Of a DNA stretch of 31,145 nucleotides, positions 12,585 through 22,223 are shown in pieces. Numbering within the stretch: position 1 is the stretch's first letter; every line of letters begins with the position of its first letter. The notes beneath the pieces were generated by a model. The model had not been told where the DNA came from and did not search any database. It saw nothing but the letters and a program-made list of their open reading frames with translations. Made by a program: the position numbers and the translations under genes. Source of the DNA: Parachlorella kessleri (lineage: Eukaryota; Chlorophyta; Trebouxiophyceae; Chlorellales; Chlorellaceae); the NCBI GenBank assembly GCA_001598975.1, contig BBXU01000951.1, positions 1 through 31,145 on the forward strand. The letters are read 5' to 3'.

Positions 12585-12857
12585 CCCTGCGCTTCCCGTC
12601 TAGCAGTGTACCATCACCATGGAAGGAATGATCACGTGACGCTCTGTGAATTGTCGATGCAATGGCCTGGTGATCTAATTGACTGATCCAATGCGCGATT
12701 GGCTTGCTGTGGACACTTTCAGGGGTGCCGTCAATGAGCACTACATGGATGTACCGCAGAACCATATGCCCTCCTCTTCTTTTCTGCTGGCCTTAGTACC
12801 TTGAACGGCTTACTTCTATCAGTCTTTGCCCACACTCACCTCCTAATAAAAGCAGGC
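12585..12857. promoter_or_regulatory. Divergent promoter shared by GCN1 (minus) and SmD2 (plus)
   Basis: Only 273 bases separate the two start codons, so both 5' UTRs and core promoters must fit here. No clear TATA box is visible at a normal distance from either start. A palindromic G-box core lies near the GCN1 end. An open frame on the minus strand (12765 to 12475) crosses the region but is in a different frame from GCN1. Confidence 0.7.
12632..12639. promoter_or_regulatory. Palindromic G-box/E-box TCACGTGA
   Basis: The eight-base palindrome TCACGTGA contains CACGTG, the core bound by bHLH and bZIP factors in plants and algae. It lies 48-55 bases upstream of the GCN1 start codon and about 220 bases upstream of SmD2. 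It could serve either gene. Function is inferred from the motif and position only. Confidence 0.45.
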
Positions 12858-13438
12858 ATGGCGACGAACCCCACTGTAGATGAGCTCGAAAAGAAGGAGG
12901 AGGAGCTTTTTCGAACAGGCCCACTGTCAGTGCTGACAACCAGCGTAAAGACAAATAGCCAGGTGGGTTGTGCGCGCCATCACATCTCAGCCTGAGGCCT
13001 AGTCTACGTTTCCTCGCTCCAGGTCCGGTTGTGCATGCCCTCAATGCTGTCCTTTGGCTCTGCAGGTGCTGATCAACTGCAGAAATAACAGGAAGCTGCT
13101 GGGGCGCGTCAAGGCGTTTGACAGGCATTGCAACATGGTCCTTGAGAACGTCAAGGAGTTCTGGACAGAGGTGGGTGTAGCAGAGAAGTGCTAGCTGAGT
13201 GGTGTGCACACCCTCTGACAGGTGTGCTTGGTTCTGGGCTCCCAAGTGAACACGGGTACTCGCAAGCACGTGCTCGGCATGCCCAGTTGCTGGTGCCAAC
13301 CTGTATCAATCCTGACTGTAGATTCCCAAGTCTGGCAAGGGCAGCAAGGGCAGCAAGCCAGTCAACAAGGACCGCTTCATCAGTAAGATGTTCTTGCGAG
13401 GAGACTCGGTGATTCTGGTATTGCGGAACCCCAAGTAA
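12858..13438 (+). CDS. SNRPD2: Small nuclear ribonucleoprotein SmD2 (spliceosomal core)
   Basis: SmD2 is one of the seven Sm proteins that form the ring on U1, U2, U4 and U5 snRNAs. Three exons, 12858-12962, 13066-13170 and 13322-13438, all in phase 0, encode 108 residues, close to the family's usual length. The Sm fold is evident: residues 36-70 hold the Sm1 motif ([28 protein letters not shown]) and the last 20 hold Sm2 ([10 protein letters not shown], then LRNP). The N-terminal helix ends in [13 protein letters not shown] as in animal and plant SmD2. [17 protein letters not shown] loop joins the two Sm halves. The protein ends at LRNPK, a few residues short of the human tail. The gene is head to head with GCN1. 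Confidence 0.97.
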
Positions 13439-14415
13439 CGGCTGACACCTAATAGCAGCCGCGTGGTAGCACGCCTGGACTGGCTGGCAGGAGTGGAGCA
13501 GTTTCAGTACCCTAGAGGTTAGGCCACCTGGCAAAGCTCGCGTCGCACAGCAAGCCACCCGGCACGACGGTCCTAGACTTGGAGAGATGCTTAAAATTGT
13601 TGCTCCGCTTGTTTTAGGTTCACTTTAGCTGACAGTAGTGGAGGAGCATTGTAGTGACGTGGCACGTGCCTGCTGACTGTCTTTCTTGGCTGACAGGCTA
13701 GTTTGGTGTGGTTAGACTGCGCCTTGGCGCTCTGTGCTAGCTGCGCTTGAGAGTGCCTGGCATCTGTTGACTTGGTGTTGAGTCTGTGTGAGATCTTGAG
13801 CTTGTGGGCTAATGGTGGTTCTTACTGTGGCACATCCTCTGGGATGAAGCTATCCTGGCTGCATGATTGTTGCTAGGTTGCAAAGCGGCTGATGGATCCA
13901 CTATCTTGGCGCAATGCTGGAGACCTGTGTCATCAGAGGACTCTGAATCGTGCCAACCTGTTTATCATCACGGTTAAACAGCACCTCGGAATATGGTTGG
14001 GCTTGTAAGCTGGCAGTGTGTCTATTATCATCCTGAGAAGGTGGAAGCCTCCCTCAAGCTTCACGTACTCTGGGCTTGGTGTATATTGGTCACGCCTCCC
14101 ATCAAACTGGGCTTAGTGGAACATACTGGACTGGCAGGAGGGCCGCCCTTTCTTGTGTTGACCCTAATTGAGCCATGCAGTTCTTCTAATATCTACAAAG
14201 CTCATCACTTTACTGCCAATCCAAGTTGGATGCCAGCAGTGCTTGCTGCAGAATGCACAGGTATCGGCGCCTGCCAGCTGGCAAAGCATACTCAGCTGGT
14301 CCACGACGTCCTGTCTTTACACACAGCAATCCTGACCATAGTCCAGCGGCTAAAACTGGTCGTCCCTGGTGTGCTTGCACAGTCTCACTTGCGTTGGGTC
14401 CCGGTGTAGTCCTGC
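13439..14415. other. Intergenic stretch between SmD2 and the GDSL hydrolase
   Basis: This holds the SmD2 3' UTR and the promoter and possibly a 5' exon of the hydrolase. A short inverted repeat (CGGCTG ... CAGCCG, about 13439-13460) follows the SmD2 stop at once. A 138-codon open frame at 13993-14409 shows no recognisable domain and is not counted as a gene. Nothing else is identifiable. Confidence 0.5.
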
Positions 14416-16131
14416 ATGAACCCGTGCTTAGCTAGATGGGAACATAGGTGTGGTAGCCCGACGCTTGGGTCCAAGACTTGCGTGGTCATCTGTAGATGCT
14501 TGAGGCAATCAACTTCTTTGAGCATACGCCGCCATACTTCAGATAGGAGAGGTCAGGCTGTGGCGAGCTCTATGCTACAGCAGCATTATTTGCAAGAGAT
14601 CGAGGCTGCAAGCAACCAGGTATGTCAAGCTGGTCGCCCTATCTGTCGATATTGGCCTTGCCAAGCACACTGTGACCGATGTGCCAGCGTAGGCTTTGGA
14701 CGTTGTAATATATGGCGACTCCATAACAGAGGCGTTCAGGGGGACTACTCAAGGCCATGATGACCCGACTTGGGACTCAAACCACATGGAGTTTGAGCGG
14801 CTCATTGGCAGCCAATATAAGACTGCTGTCTACTCTATAGCAGGTCAGGAGCGCACTGATGGAACACATGTAGTCTCCATATTATGTTGCACCAGTTGGT
14901 GCCGCATCCAGTATCTCTTCTAGCACTATGAGTTGTGCTGGCATCATGCCTTGCAAAGCAGCACTACTGCGCCGTTGTTTGAGCAGCTTCGCACACTACC
15001 TTTCGCTCCCCTCCCTCAACTTTGTGGTCGCCCACCATCATCTCACAAGTTGTAGCCAGGCAGGCCACTGGCGGAAAATGTGAGTGCCCTTCTGTCGGGC
15101 TGCCTGCAGGGGAGCAAGCAGTGGGGTTGCTCTGCCGCATCCAGAATGGCGGTGGGCCCAAAGGGTTGAATGTGCGAGTTGTGATGGTCATGATTGGCAC
15201 AAATGACATCTTCACGCTCACACCAGAGGAAGTGGTAGGTTTGTCGGGACCAACATGTCCTGAAAAGTTATTTTGAAGTGGTTGTGGCACCCCTGCTCAC
15301 AGCAGAGGTGGCAAATTACCCTCCTGCCAACCCCAATGACACAATGTCATATCCCTTCTGCAGGACAGCGCGGAGCAGGTTGCAGACACTATCTTTGAAG
15401 TATTGGAGGCGGTCCTGGACGAGCTGGCTGCGCAGGCGCCGGCTGCCAAGCTGGTAGCACTGAGCCTGCCGCCGCTGCAACCGCAGTGGGGTGGGGACAG
15501 AGAGCGGGAAAGGTAGGGCGGGGATGAAGTTTGGGGGCTTGGGGCACGGGGGTGCAGGGCCGCAGGTGCTGGCTAACATAGCTTGGGCTCTGTTCGGCAG
15601 TCAGGTGGTTGCTGACGAATAGCCTGGCAGTATGCCTGACTGTCAGTTGGACCGTGCCTAGGAATCCCACAGCCAGCAGTGCCAGTTCTGCGTCTGGTGT
15701 ACCGCAGGTGAAGTTCATGTAATTGCTCCAGCATTGCTGTGGTCCTTGCTGAATCTGCCCAGAGTTTTGTTTGCTGTCGGGTCGCCAGGCCGCGTCCACC
15801 CTGCAGCCCGCTCGCCTCGCCACCTGTCGCATCCGCCTTGGCTCCGCAGCAACGAGCTGCTGCCTGCTGTGCACGCTGCAGGTACCAGCCTGTGGTGGAT
15901 GCTGTCAATGCCAGGCTGCAGCGGTACGCAGCGCAGCACGCCCCGCAGGTGCTCTATGCCGATTGCACGTCCCCCTTCCTTCTGCCCGGCCCGGGCAGGC
16001 GCCTGGATGCCTCCCTAGCCCCTGATGGGTGCCACCCAGAGGGTCCTGGGGCTGTCGTGCTGGCAGGGTGTGTGCTGCGGGCACTGAAGGAGGCGCTGGG
16101 GGAGGGGAGCAATGGTGGGGATGAGTCATGA
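14416..16131 (+). CDS. GDSL/SGNH-family esterase-lipase
   Basis: Exons 14416-14619, 14693-14843, 15110-15234, 15364-15512 and 15882-16131 join in phase to give 292 residues. The SGNH blocks are in order. Block I is VVIYGDSITEAF with nucleophile Ser78. The block II Gly lies at YSIAG (119). Block III is MIGTND with Asn150. Block V is APDGCHPEG with Asp258 and His261. This pattern matches the acetylhydrolase/lysophospholipase-like subgroup found in plants, algae and bacteria, which cleaves ester bonds of lipids or acetylated carbohydrates. The substrate cannot be told. The last four exons are secure. The first exon is less so: the ATG at 14416 is the first in that frame after a stop, but an ATG at 14572, or an unseen upstream exon, is possible. 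No signal peptide is obvious. It converges on the protease gene downstream. Confidence 0.88.
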
Positions 16132-17297
16132 GCGAGGTGGTGGCGGCTGTTGGCAGCCCTACCCAGGTTAAAGTGCACAAGCTTGGGCTTGTTGGCTGGC
16201 GGACGGACAATGTGTGGGTAGCAGGAAATTGTAGACTTGCTTGTCATCTGCGCTGTAGCGGAGGGTTGCACCGCAGGGCTGAGAGCTGTGACTGGGTAGC
16301 GCCGTCCAACTTCCCGCGTGCCACTCGGACAGGTTGCATGGCGATTAAATAATGAAATAGAGCATTTTTGTCACCCCCTGAAGCAAAAGAGTCAGCAACA
16401 GCCCAAAGCACAGTAAACTTCCACGGCTTCATGGGTGAAAGCGAAGAGGGATTGGTGGCAAGGATAAAGCAAAGGGCTGGGAACGTATGACAAGTCCCCA
16501 ACTGCCTGCCAGATTCTGTGTCGGTCTGCACTGCAGGGCACACACTTGCTAAGGGACACTCCCTATCAAAGACCAGACGAGTCTGTGTTAGGACTCTGGG
16601 TTATTGAAGGAGACCTATAAACTCAAAACTAGGTAACTAACGTAGAGTACAGTCTGAAGGTGTACTCTACAGAGGAGCTATCACAAAAGCCTATTCTGTC
16701 TGAGACCCCCTGCCCGGTGCAGTGCATGGCAGAGAATACTGCCAACGAGCAAGTTTGCGAATAAGCACGTGCGAAAGTAGTGTGATCACCAGGGTCATAC
16801 TGGTTGCAATAGCGGTAAGACGCGTGCCTGTCAGAGGAAAGACAACAAAGAGATGAAGAAGCCCACACCTACAAGCTATCACTGGCAAAACAGGACTGCC
16901 TGAGGTTCAGAGCCCCACACAGTGCTTTCCAGATGTGAGGCCAAGCAGAAGGCCAAGTAGGCAAGCCAGACGTACATGGAGTGAGACTCCCAATATCACA
17001 CATTGCTATGTGCCCTCGGTCGTCAGGTGATGGTGTCGGGGCGCCTTCTCATGCACTGCAGCAGGCTAGAACAGTTGATTTATTTTGGTTTATATAGCCT
17101 TCGACCAGCGCTCCTTACTTGCCATTAGTTCAGACCCCAAGCAGGCCTCGCTTGGCTGTGGGGCCCTTCCCAGGGTACAGCTACAGTTGCTGCGATGCAG
17201 GCGCAGAACGGCAGCTTCGACAGTGCAGAATGACAGGCCTACCACTCTACAACTCCTCGCACCTCCACTAGTCACCCAAAGCGCACCTGGGAGAGGC
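16132..17297. other. Convergent intergenic region (3' ends of GDSL hydrolase and cysteine protease)
   Basis: The region is AT-richer than its surroundings and contains no supported gene. It must hold both 3' UTRs. The only structure noted is a 9-bp stem hairpin at 16642-16670. Open frames here are short and without recognisable domains. Confidence 0.5.
16642..16670. repeat. Short inverted repeat, 9-bp perfect stem with 11-base loop
   Basis: GTAGAGTAC at 16642-16650 pairs exactly with GTACTCTAC at 16662-16670. It sits in the middle of the convergent intergenic region. It may be a structured 3' UTR element or a relic of a small transposon. No target-site duplication was recognised. Confidence 0.6.
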
Positions 17298-20137
17298 TCA
17301 GTGGCCCCCGCGGGGGTGCTTCTTCTTATTGCTCGGGCTGGGGGACGGCAAGGGGCTGGGCTCAGGGGCAGGGCTGGTGGGGGCTGGGGAAGCGCTGGGG
17401 GACGGGCTGGGGGATGAGATATCAGGGCTGGTGGAGGGGGAGGGGCTTGAAGGCTCGGCAACCATGACCACTGGGGCCGTGGGGAGCCAGTTGTAGAGGT
17501 ACCTGCGTGGGGGTAGAAGAGGGTGAGAAAAGGTCACCCAGGCAGGCCTAGCCTGCAACGTGTTGTTGAGGACTGTGCAGCCGCAGCCTCAACCACTCGA
17601 TGGTGTGCACTGGTGGCTGCCTGGCTGCATGCAAGGGAGGTTTGTAGAGCCGGCTTATCATGCATGGCTCCGACGCACGTGTTTCGACAACACATGCCGC
17701 CCTCGTGTGCTACTCACATGGCGCACAGGCCGGGGCCGCTGGGGTCCATGCGCACGCGGATGTAGCCTTTCTCCCCCCAAGAAGTTCCCCAGCTGCAGCA
17801 GTAGCAACAAGCCTGGGTGTTAGTGCCCAGCAACAGTGTTTGTGCCCAGGTTTGGCACAAGTCAGGTATCGTGAGGGTGCGCTTTGGGATACAAGGCTAG
17901 AGGATGTGTATATGCCCTTCCCAATCCTTCGATGACTAGCTGTCAACTGGTCGCGCATGCCGCCCCCCTGCTGTGCTGCACTGTCATTGCATGTGCATCC
18001 CTGCCAGCATCATAACTCCGGCCTAAACAACCCGAGCCGCTGCTGTCCAGGCTTGTACCTCACCTGTTCTTGATCTTCCAGTAGGCACCCGCAGAGCCCG
18101 GCCCACCAGCGGTTTGGCTGCGGGGGGACACGACCAAAGCACAGACTGTTAGCAGGGCAGGCGGACGGCAGGTCACGCTGGGTGGCTGTACCTCAGCCAT
18201 CCACAGCAGGGCTGTGGAGACTCCGCTAGAAGGCTGGGGCGCCCATATGGCATTGAAAGCTCTCACCATGCTGCCTGAAGCGGTTTGTTATGCATGAGTG
18301 CGCGCAAGCGCACAGTTCACGCCCAGAAGATGAGCCTTTTGTAACTGGGGCTGCAGGTACTCACTTGTAGCCCACGATGAGCATGGCGTGGTTAACAGTG
18401 GTGCTGGTGCAGGTGCTTGGTGAGTAGATGCCGCCAGCATAGCTGCGGAAGCTGGTCTCGATGTAGAAGGTGGTCACTACTGGGCCGGCCGCAACAGCCT
18501 GCAGCAACGGGATCCGGGGACATTCCCGGCTTAGCACAGCTCCTGGGCAACCGCACAGGCCAGCCTCACACAGGCACGATGAGAATGCAGTGTGCAAGGC
18601 AGAAGTCCGAAAGTGTCGCCCTTGGCTTCCAACCCCTCCATGGAAGCTGACATTGAGCCCCTGGGGAACAGAAGCTGGGCTTGCAAGCGTGTTAGCCAAC
18701 TCACACTCAGCAGCGCGTTGGCGTTCTTCGTGGCAACGGTGGTGTAACCGTACGGGCTGGTGAGCTTCTGGATCTGGGCGTTGGTCGTCTTGGACAGAAT
18801 AGTCCTGTTGCAAGTGCCAGTCACACCCCTGCAACAGGGAATTGGCACGCAGGCATGTTAGCTAAAGAGCACACAAATTCGAGCAGGGCTTTTGCATTGT
18901 GGTCGGAGAGTACACTCTCGTCCTGCCACAGCATGCAACATACTGCACGCAATGCACCTTGGGTTGCATTGCCTCGATGCACAGCGCTGCTGCAGGGCTG
19001 AGTGCTGAGCCACGGCTAGAGGACACTCTCCCTGCAGCAGGGCCACTCACTTGTACGGGTAGAGCGACTCCAGGGTCTGGTTGAATCTGTAGGCGTAGTC
19101 CAGGGCGTTGCTGGGCCAGCCGCCGCTGCAGCCGTTGGAGGAGTAGCCAACGTAGGTGGCATAGTTGACGCAGTCCACAAACTGCTGCTCAGACTGGTCT
19201 ACCAGCTTGCCCTGCCGGATGAGCAGCTGGGCCTCGATGCCAGCGGTGGCGGCGAAGGCCCAGCAGCTCCCGCACTGCACAGGCAAGGCAGCGGGGTGGC
19301 AGTGTGTCAAGCCGTTCATGCAAAACAGCTGAGCATGCACAGTTGCTGAGGAGCCGAGGCAGGCAGGCACAAGCAGAGGATCATCACAACCCCATAGTTT
19401 GGGCCTGTGCCATACACCAAAGCATGCATTCCTAACAACATTCAGAGGGCAGGCTTTGCACGTCCATCCACTGCCAGGCACTGAACTCACCCCGCCCTGG
19501 TTCTTCACCGGCGACACCTGGGGGGTCCAGTCGACGGTCGTGGGGGCAGTCTGCAGCAGCCGCCGGGTCCCGGGGGCGGTGGCTGAGCGTGCCTTCTGGG
19601 CTGGAGGGGCATGCTTGGGGTCAGTGCCGAGGGCAACCTTGGCAAACTCGTCCCAGGTCAGGTCTGTGTACTGGTTGGGGGAGGCCCACCAGCCCTGACC
19701 CTTCTCATTTTGGTCCACAATCTCCTGCAGGGCGGTCTGCCAGTGGCCAAAGCGCTGTGCTTCTGTGGTGGAATCTGGATAACGCTTGCCGTAGTGGGAC
19801 TGCCAGGCCTGGAACACCTTCTTCAAGGCGGCTTCGGCCTGGACTGGGGCACCCTACAGCAACAAATAAAGCAGTATACAGATGGTCAGTTCAGGTGGCG
19901 AGAAGTGCTTCCTCTCTTTCAGGCCTCCGACCTCAAGAAGAGCTGGGAAGCCTGTGTACGCAATAATAGGGAGGGCAACTTCAGTACCTTGGTGCGGCTA
20001 TGGGCCTCGTCGAGGAGGGCTTTAAGCGCCTTGGACTGGGTGATTGCTGTGGCGCGGTCGCCCCAAAGGGGCACCGAAGGCTCGGCTGCCACGAGGCAGG
20101 CAGCCGCAAACAGTGCGACTAGGACGGAAAGACGCAT
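17298..20137 (-). CDS. Secreted/vacuolar papain-family cysteine protease (C1A) with I29 propeptide and Ser/Pro-rich tail
   Basis: Exons on the minus strand: 20137-19988, 19853-19491, 19274-19051, 18828-18705, 18498-18365, 18117-18064, 17792-17718, 17502-17298. They join in phase to give 442 residues. Residues 1-18 are a signal peptide (hydrophobic core LVALFAAACLVAA). Residues about 58-130 form the I29 inhibitor prodomain (VFQAWQSHYGKRY, then NQYTDLTWDEF). The mature protease starts near residue 155. Catalytic residues are all present: Gln169 (VKNQGG), Cys175 (CGSCWAF), His324 (VNHAML) and Asn349 (IKNSWGTSWGEKGYIRV). The catalytic domain ends at GLCAM, then YLYNWLP leads into a Ser/Pro repeat tail and a basic end (NKKKHPRGGH). 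This tail replaces the Pro-rich plus granulin extension known in some plant homologues. Likely acts in the endomembrane or extracellular space. Confidence 0.95.
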
Positions 20138-20196
20138 GATCAGGTGCTGATAGCTTGGGCTACTCGCGAAAAGAAGGGAACTATGAATGATCGGTC

Positions 20197-20204
20197 GATA
20201 AAAT
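20197..20204 (-). promoter_or_regulatory. Possible TATA-like element of the cysteine protease gene
   Basis: On the minus strand an ATTTTATC sequence lies about 60-67 bases upstream of the start codon. The spacing resembles that of TATA-like sequences before the CSNAP-like and F-box genes. Evidence is position and composition only. Confidence 0.3.
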
Positions 20205-20611
20205 GCTTAGAAGCTGCCCAGACCACTGGAACAGCCCTTAAATGCCTGCGCCGGAGGCCGCCTGTCCTGGTCGGAGGTACCAGCCCGGTTTCGGGAGGTA
20301 TTGCGGTGCCCGGTCCCACCGGACAGTCGCCTCCCGGAGCCACTGCCGGAGCCTAGGCCCAGCCTCCGTTCGCAATACCATTCTTTCGGCTAGCTTCCTC
20401 TTGAAGCTCCGCCTTAACGGTGGGCGTAATATGAGGGCAATACATAAGGCTTGCAGGCGATGACCTGCGGACTGCTGGATGAGGAAATCTGCAGAGCTGG
20501 TCAACACGGTGTCACGCTGCAAGTGTGGTCCTTACCTTACTTTTGTGTTGAGAGTGGCATGTGAAGCCACCAGGGCTTTGGAGAGTCAGCTATCTATTGT
20601 GTGCCTGGGTA

Positions 20612-20689
20612 ACACCCCCCCCCACCCACCACCCCACCACCACCACACACACACCACCACCCACCACACCACCACCATCACACACACAT
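20612..20689. repeat. C-rich/CA/CCA microsatellite tract
   Basis: A run of C, then mixed CCA, CA and CCACA units, covers about 78 bases in the protease/CSNAP intergenic region. Any protein reading (His/Thr-rich) is an artefact of composition. Confidence 0.9.
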
Positions 20690-21013
20690 ACTAGTCAGCT
20701 ACCTCATACCCACACCCACAATAGTTAAGTACGTCAGCCCGCCTCTTAATAGGAAAGGTTACTGCAACAGACATCCTAGCCTCTCTGTGGTAACAGCAAC
20801 GGGCGTAGCCTCGGGGGACGAGGTGGGGGGGGCTTGCTTTTTCCTGGCCTCCACCCAACTATGGCACTACTGACCAAAGCCAGCAGGCTGTAGTTAACTA
20901 CCCTTCCTGGTGCCCCTTGCAAGTTGCCCTTAAGCTTCTCACAGACCGCCACCTCATAACCCTTACCTCTCACTGACACTCTCCTTTGAGTCTCCACTGT
21001 CACTTGGTCCCTG

Positions 21014-21081
21014 GATAGGTTACCCGCATGAGGCCATCAGCTGCTAAGCAGCAGCTGATGGCCTCATGCGGGTAACCTATC
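21014..21081. repeat. Perfect 32-bp inverted repeat with 4-base loop, plus a third partial copy to 21100
   Basis: The arm 21014-21045 is the exact reverse complement of 21050-21081. The loop is AAGC. The adjacent 21081-21100 is a near-exact (19 of 20) inverted copy of 21032-21051, so a second, mutually exclusive hairpin is possible. It lies about 600 bases upstream of the CSNAP-like start and 880 bases upstream of the protease start. It could be a small-RNA precursor, a short foldback transposon or a recombination product. Confidence 0.9.
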
Positions 21082-21614
21082 TGCTTAGCAGCTGATGACC
21101 TTAAGCATGCTTCCACGCACGGGAGGAGGCACCCAAAGCTACCTGTACACAGGTATGGCTCACATACTTTGTCGGCCGATCCAGCTCAGTTCACACACAC
21201 ACGTGAGTGTCTCTCACTCTTATCCAATTCCGCCTCGTTGGTGAGCACTATATGGACTGCTCAAGTAAGGCAAGGTCCAGGTCAGACGCTACAAGCATAG
21301 TATGCAGGCCTTGTGAAGGAGAGTTCTGGGCTAGGGACAGCGGTTGCAGGCTATATACCTTGGCTTCCGTACACGCACTGCAGCGCAACTGACCGAACTC
21401 ATCAACAGTGTAAGAGAACCTCGGTGGTTGGTGAAACCCAAGCCTGCGAACTTATCCCTTTCAAAGCGGGCAGACTCATTAAGATTCGCTTATCACAATA
21501 GAGTAGAGATTTGCAGTCCTGCAGATGAGCACGATGCCCAGCTGGGTCATTCCCTTTGGACAGCATGCAGGACACGAGGAGAAGGCAAAGAGCTATAGCT
21601 AGCTCAGGCAGGGC

Positions 21615-21623
21615 TTTTTATAC
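21615..21623 (+). promoter_or_regulatory. TATA-like element of the CSNAP-like gene
   Basis: TTTTTATAC lies about 61-69 bases before the start codon at 21684. That spacing allows a short 5' UTR. If the downstream genes are co-transcribed, this would be their promoter too. Confidence 0.4.
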
Positions 21624-21683
21624 CTCTGTTTGGCGCAGATTTGACCATAGTGCAGACTATTTGAACTGTTGGGAACAAGCACC

Positions 21684-22133
21684 ATGTTCCGCCCGGGCGG
21701 GGAGGACTCGGGTGAAGAGCAGCTGTCGATGTTCCTCGAGGGTGAGCTGATATGTGCCGTCCTGCTTCCCGTGCCTTGGACAAGAAACGGTGGTCGGTTA
21801 TGGACAGCACCCAGCAGCACCTTCTCTCCCTGGCGTCTCCCTTCGCAGATGAGACTGCCGATGTTTTGGAGGTTAGCACTCAGATGAACATCAGCGAGCG
21901 CCGCAGGGAAGATAGTACCCCTAAAGTTGATGCCGACTTCTTCAACAGGCAAGTGGATCGCTGGCTTGTCAGAAGGCAAGTTCAAGGGGTCCCTTGCCCA
22001 AGCTTCCTTGACGCGTGAGGGAGCCGCAAGGCTGTGGACAACCACACAGCACAGGTGGATTACTGACCAGTCTCACCTTGTGCGCAGCTTCGATGACGAT
22101 TTTGACGAGTCGGACATGAAGCCTGCAGCCTAG
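21684..22133 (+). CDS. COP9 signalosome acidic protein (CSNAP/COPS9, plant SMAP1-like)
   Basis: Three exons, 21684-21741, 21849-21948 and 22088-22133, encode a 67-residue acidic protein. The C-terminal segment DADFFNSFDDDFDESDM (about residues 48-64) matches the diagnostic Phe/Asp-rich motif of CSNAP, the smallest COP9 signalosome subunit, and of plant SMALL ACIDIC PROTEIN 1. In animals this motif anchors the protein to the complex that deneddylates cullin-RING ligases. Plant SMAP1 is tied to auxin responses and the signalosome. The N-terminal half (MFRPGGEDSGEEQLSMFLED) is not conserved. Intron 2 has a GC donor, CAG|GCAAGT, and splicing it is what joins ADFFN to SFDDDF. The identification rests on one short motif plus size and exon phase. 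Confidence 0.8.
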
Positions 22134-22223
22134 ACTTCCAGCACCCTTGTCGCACCCTTCACCCTTAAGCAACTATACAAACTCTCTAGTCAGCAGCATT
22201 TGCACCTGCGCCTGTGGCTTGGG

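Larger units (their letters stand above)
20138..21683. other. Divergent intergenic region between the protease and the CSNAP-like gene
   Basis: It contains the two promoters, a CA/CCA-rich tract (20612-20689) and a perfect long hairpin (21014-21081). No open frame in it has a recognisable domain or good splice-supported continuation. Confidence 0.55.

Noticed and set aside
12475..12765. 96-codon minus-strand frame upstream of GCN1 as its first exon
   Set aside because: Its frame does not match the phase needed at the 12479 donor. The frame beginning at the ATG at 12584 does, and it gives a sensible GCN1 N-terminus.
13883..13950. Possible C/D-box snoRNA (TGATGG ... CTGA)
   Set aside because: The C box departs from RTGATGA at two positions and no terminal stem is seen.
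13993..14409. 138-codon plus-strand open frame between SmD2 and the hydrolase
   Set aside because: No recognisable domain, and no convincing splice link to the hydrolase exons.
18361..18834. 157-codon minus-strand frame as one exon of the protease
   Set aside because: It reads through the intron 18499-18704. The split model (18828-18705 and 18498-18365) matches the papain family and phase.
20612..20694. His/Thr-rich peptide-coding frame
   Set aside because: It is a direct reading of the CA/CCA microsatellite.
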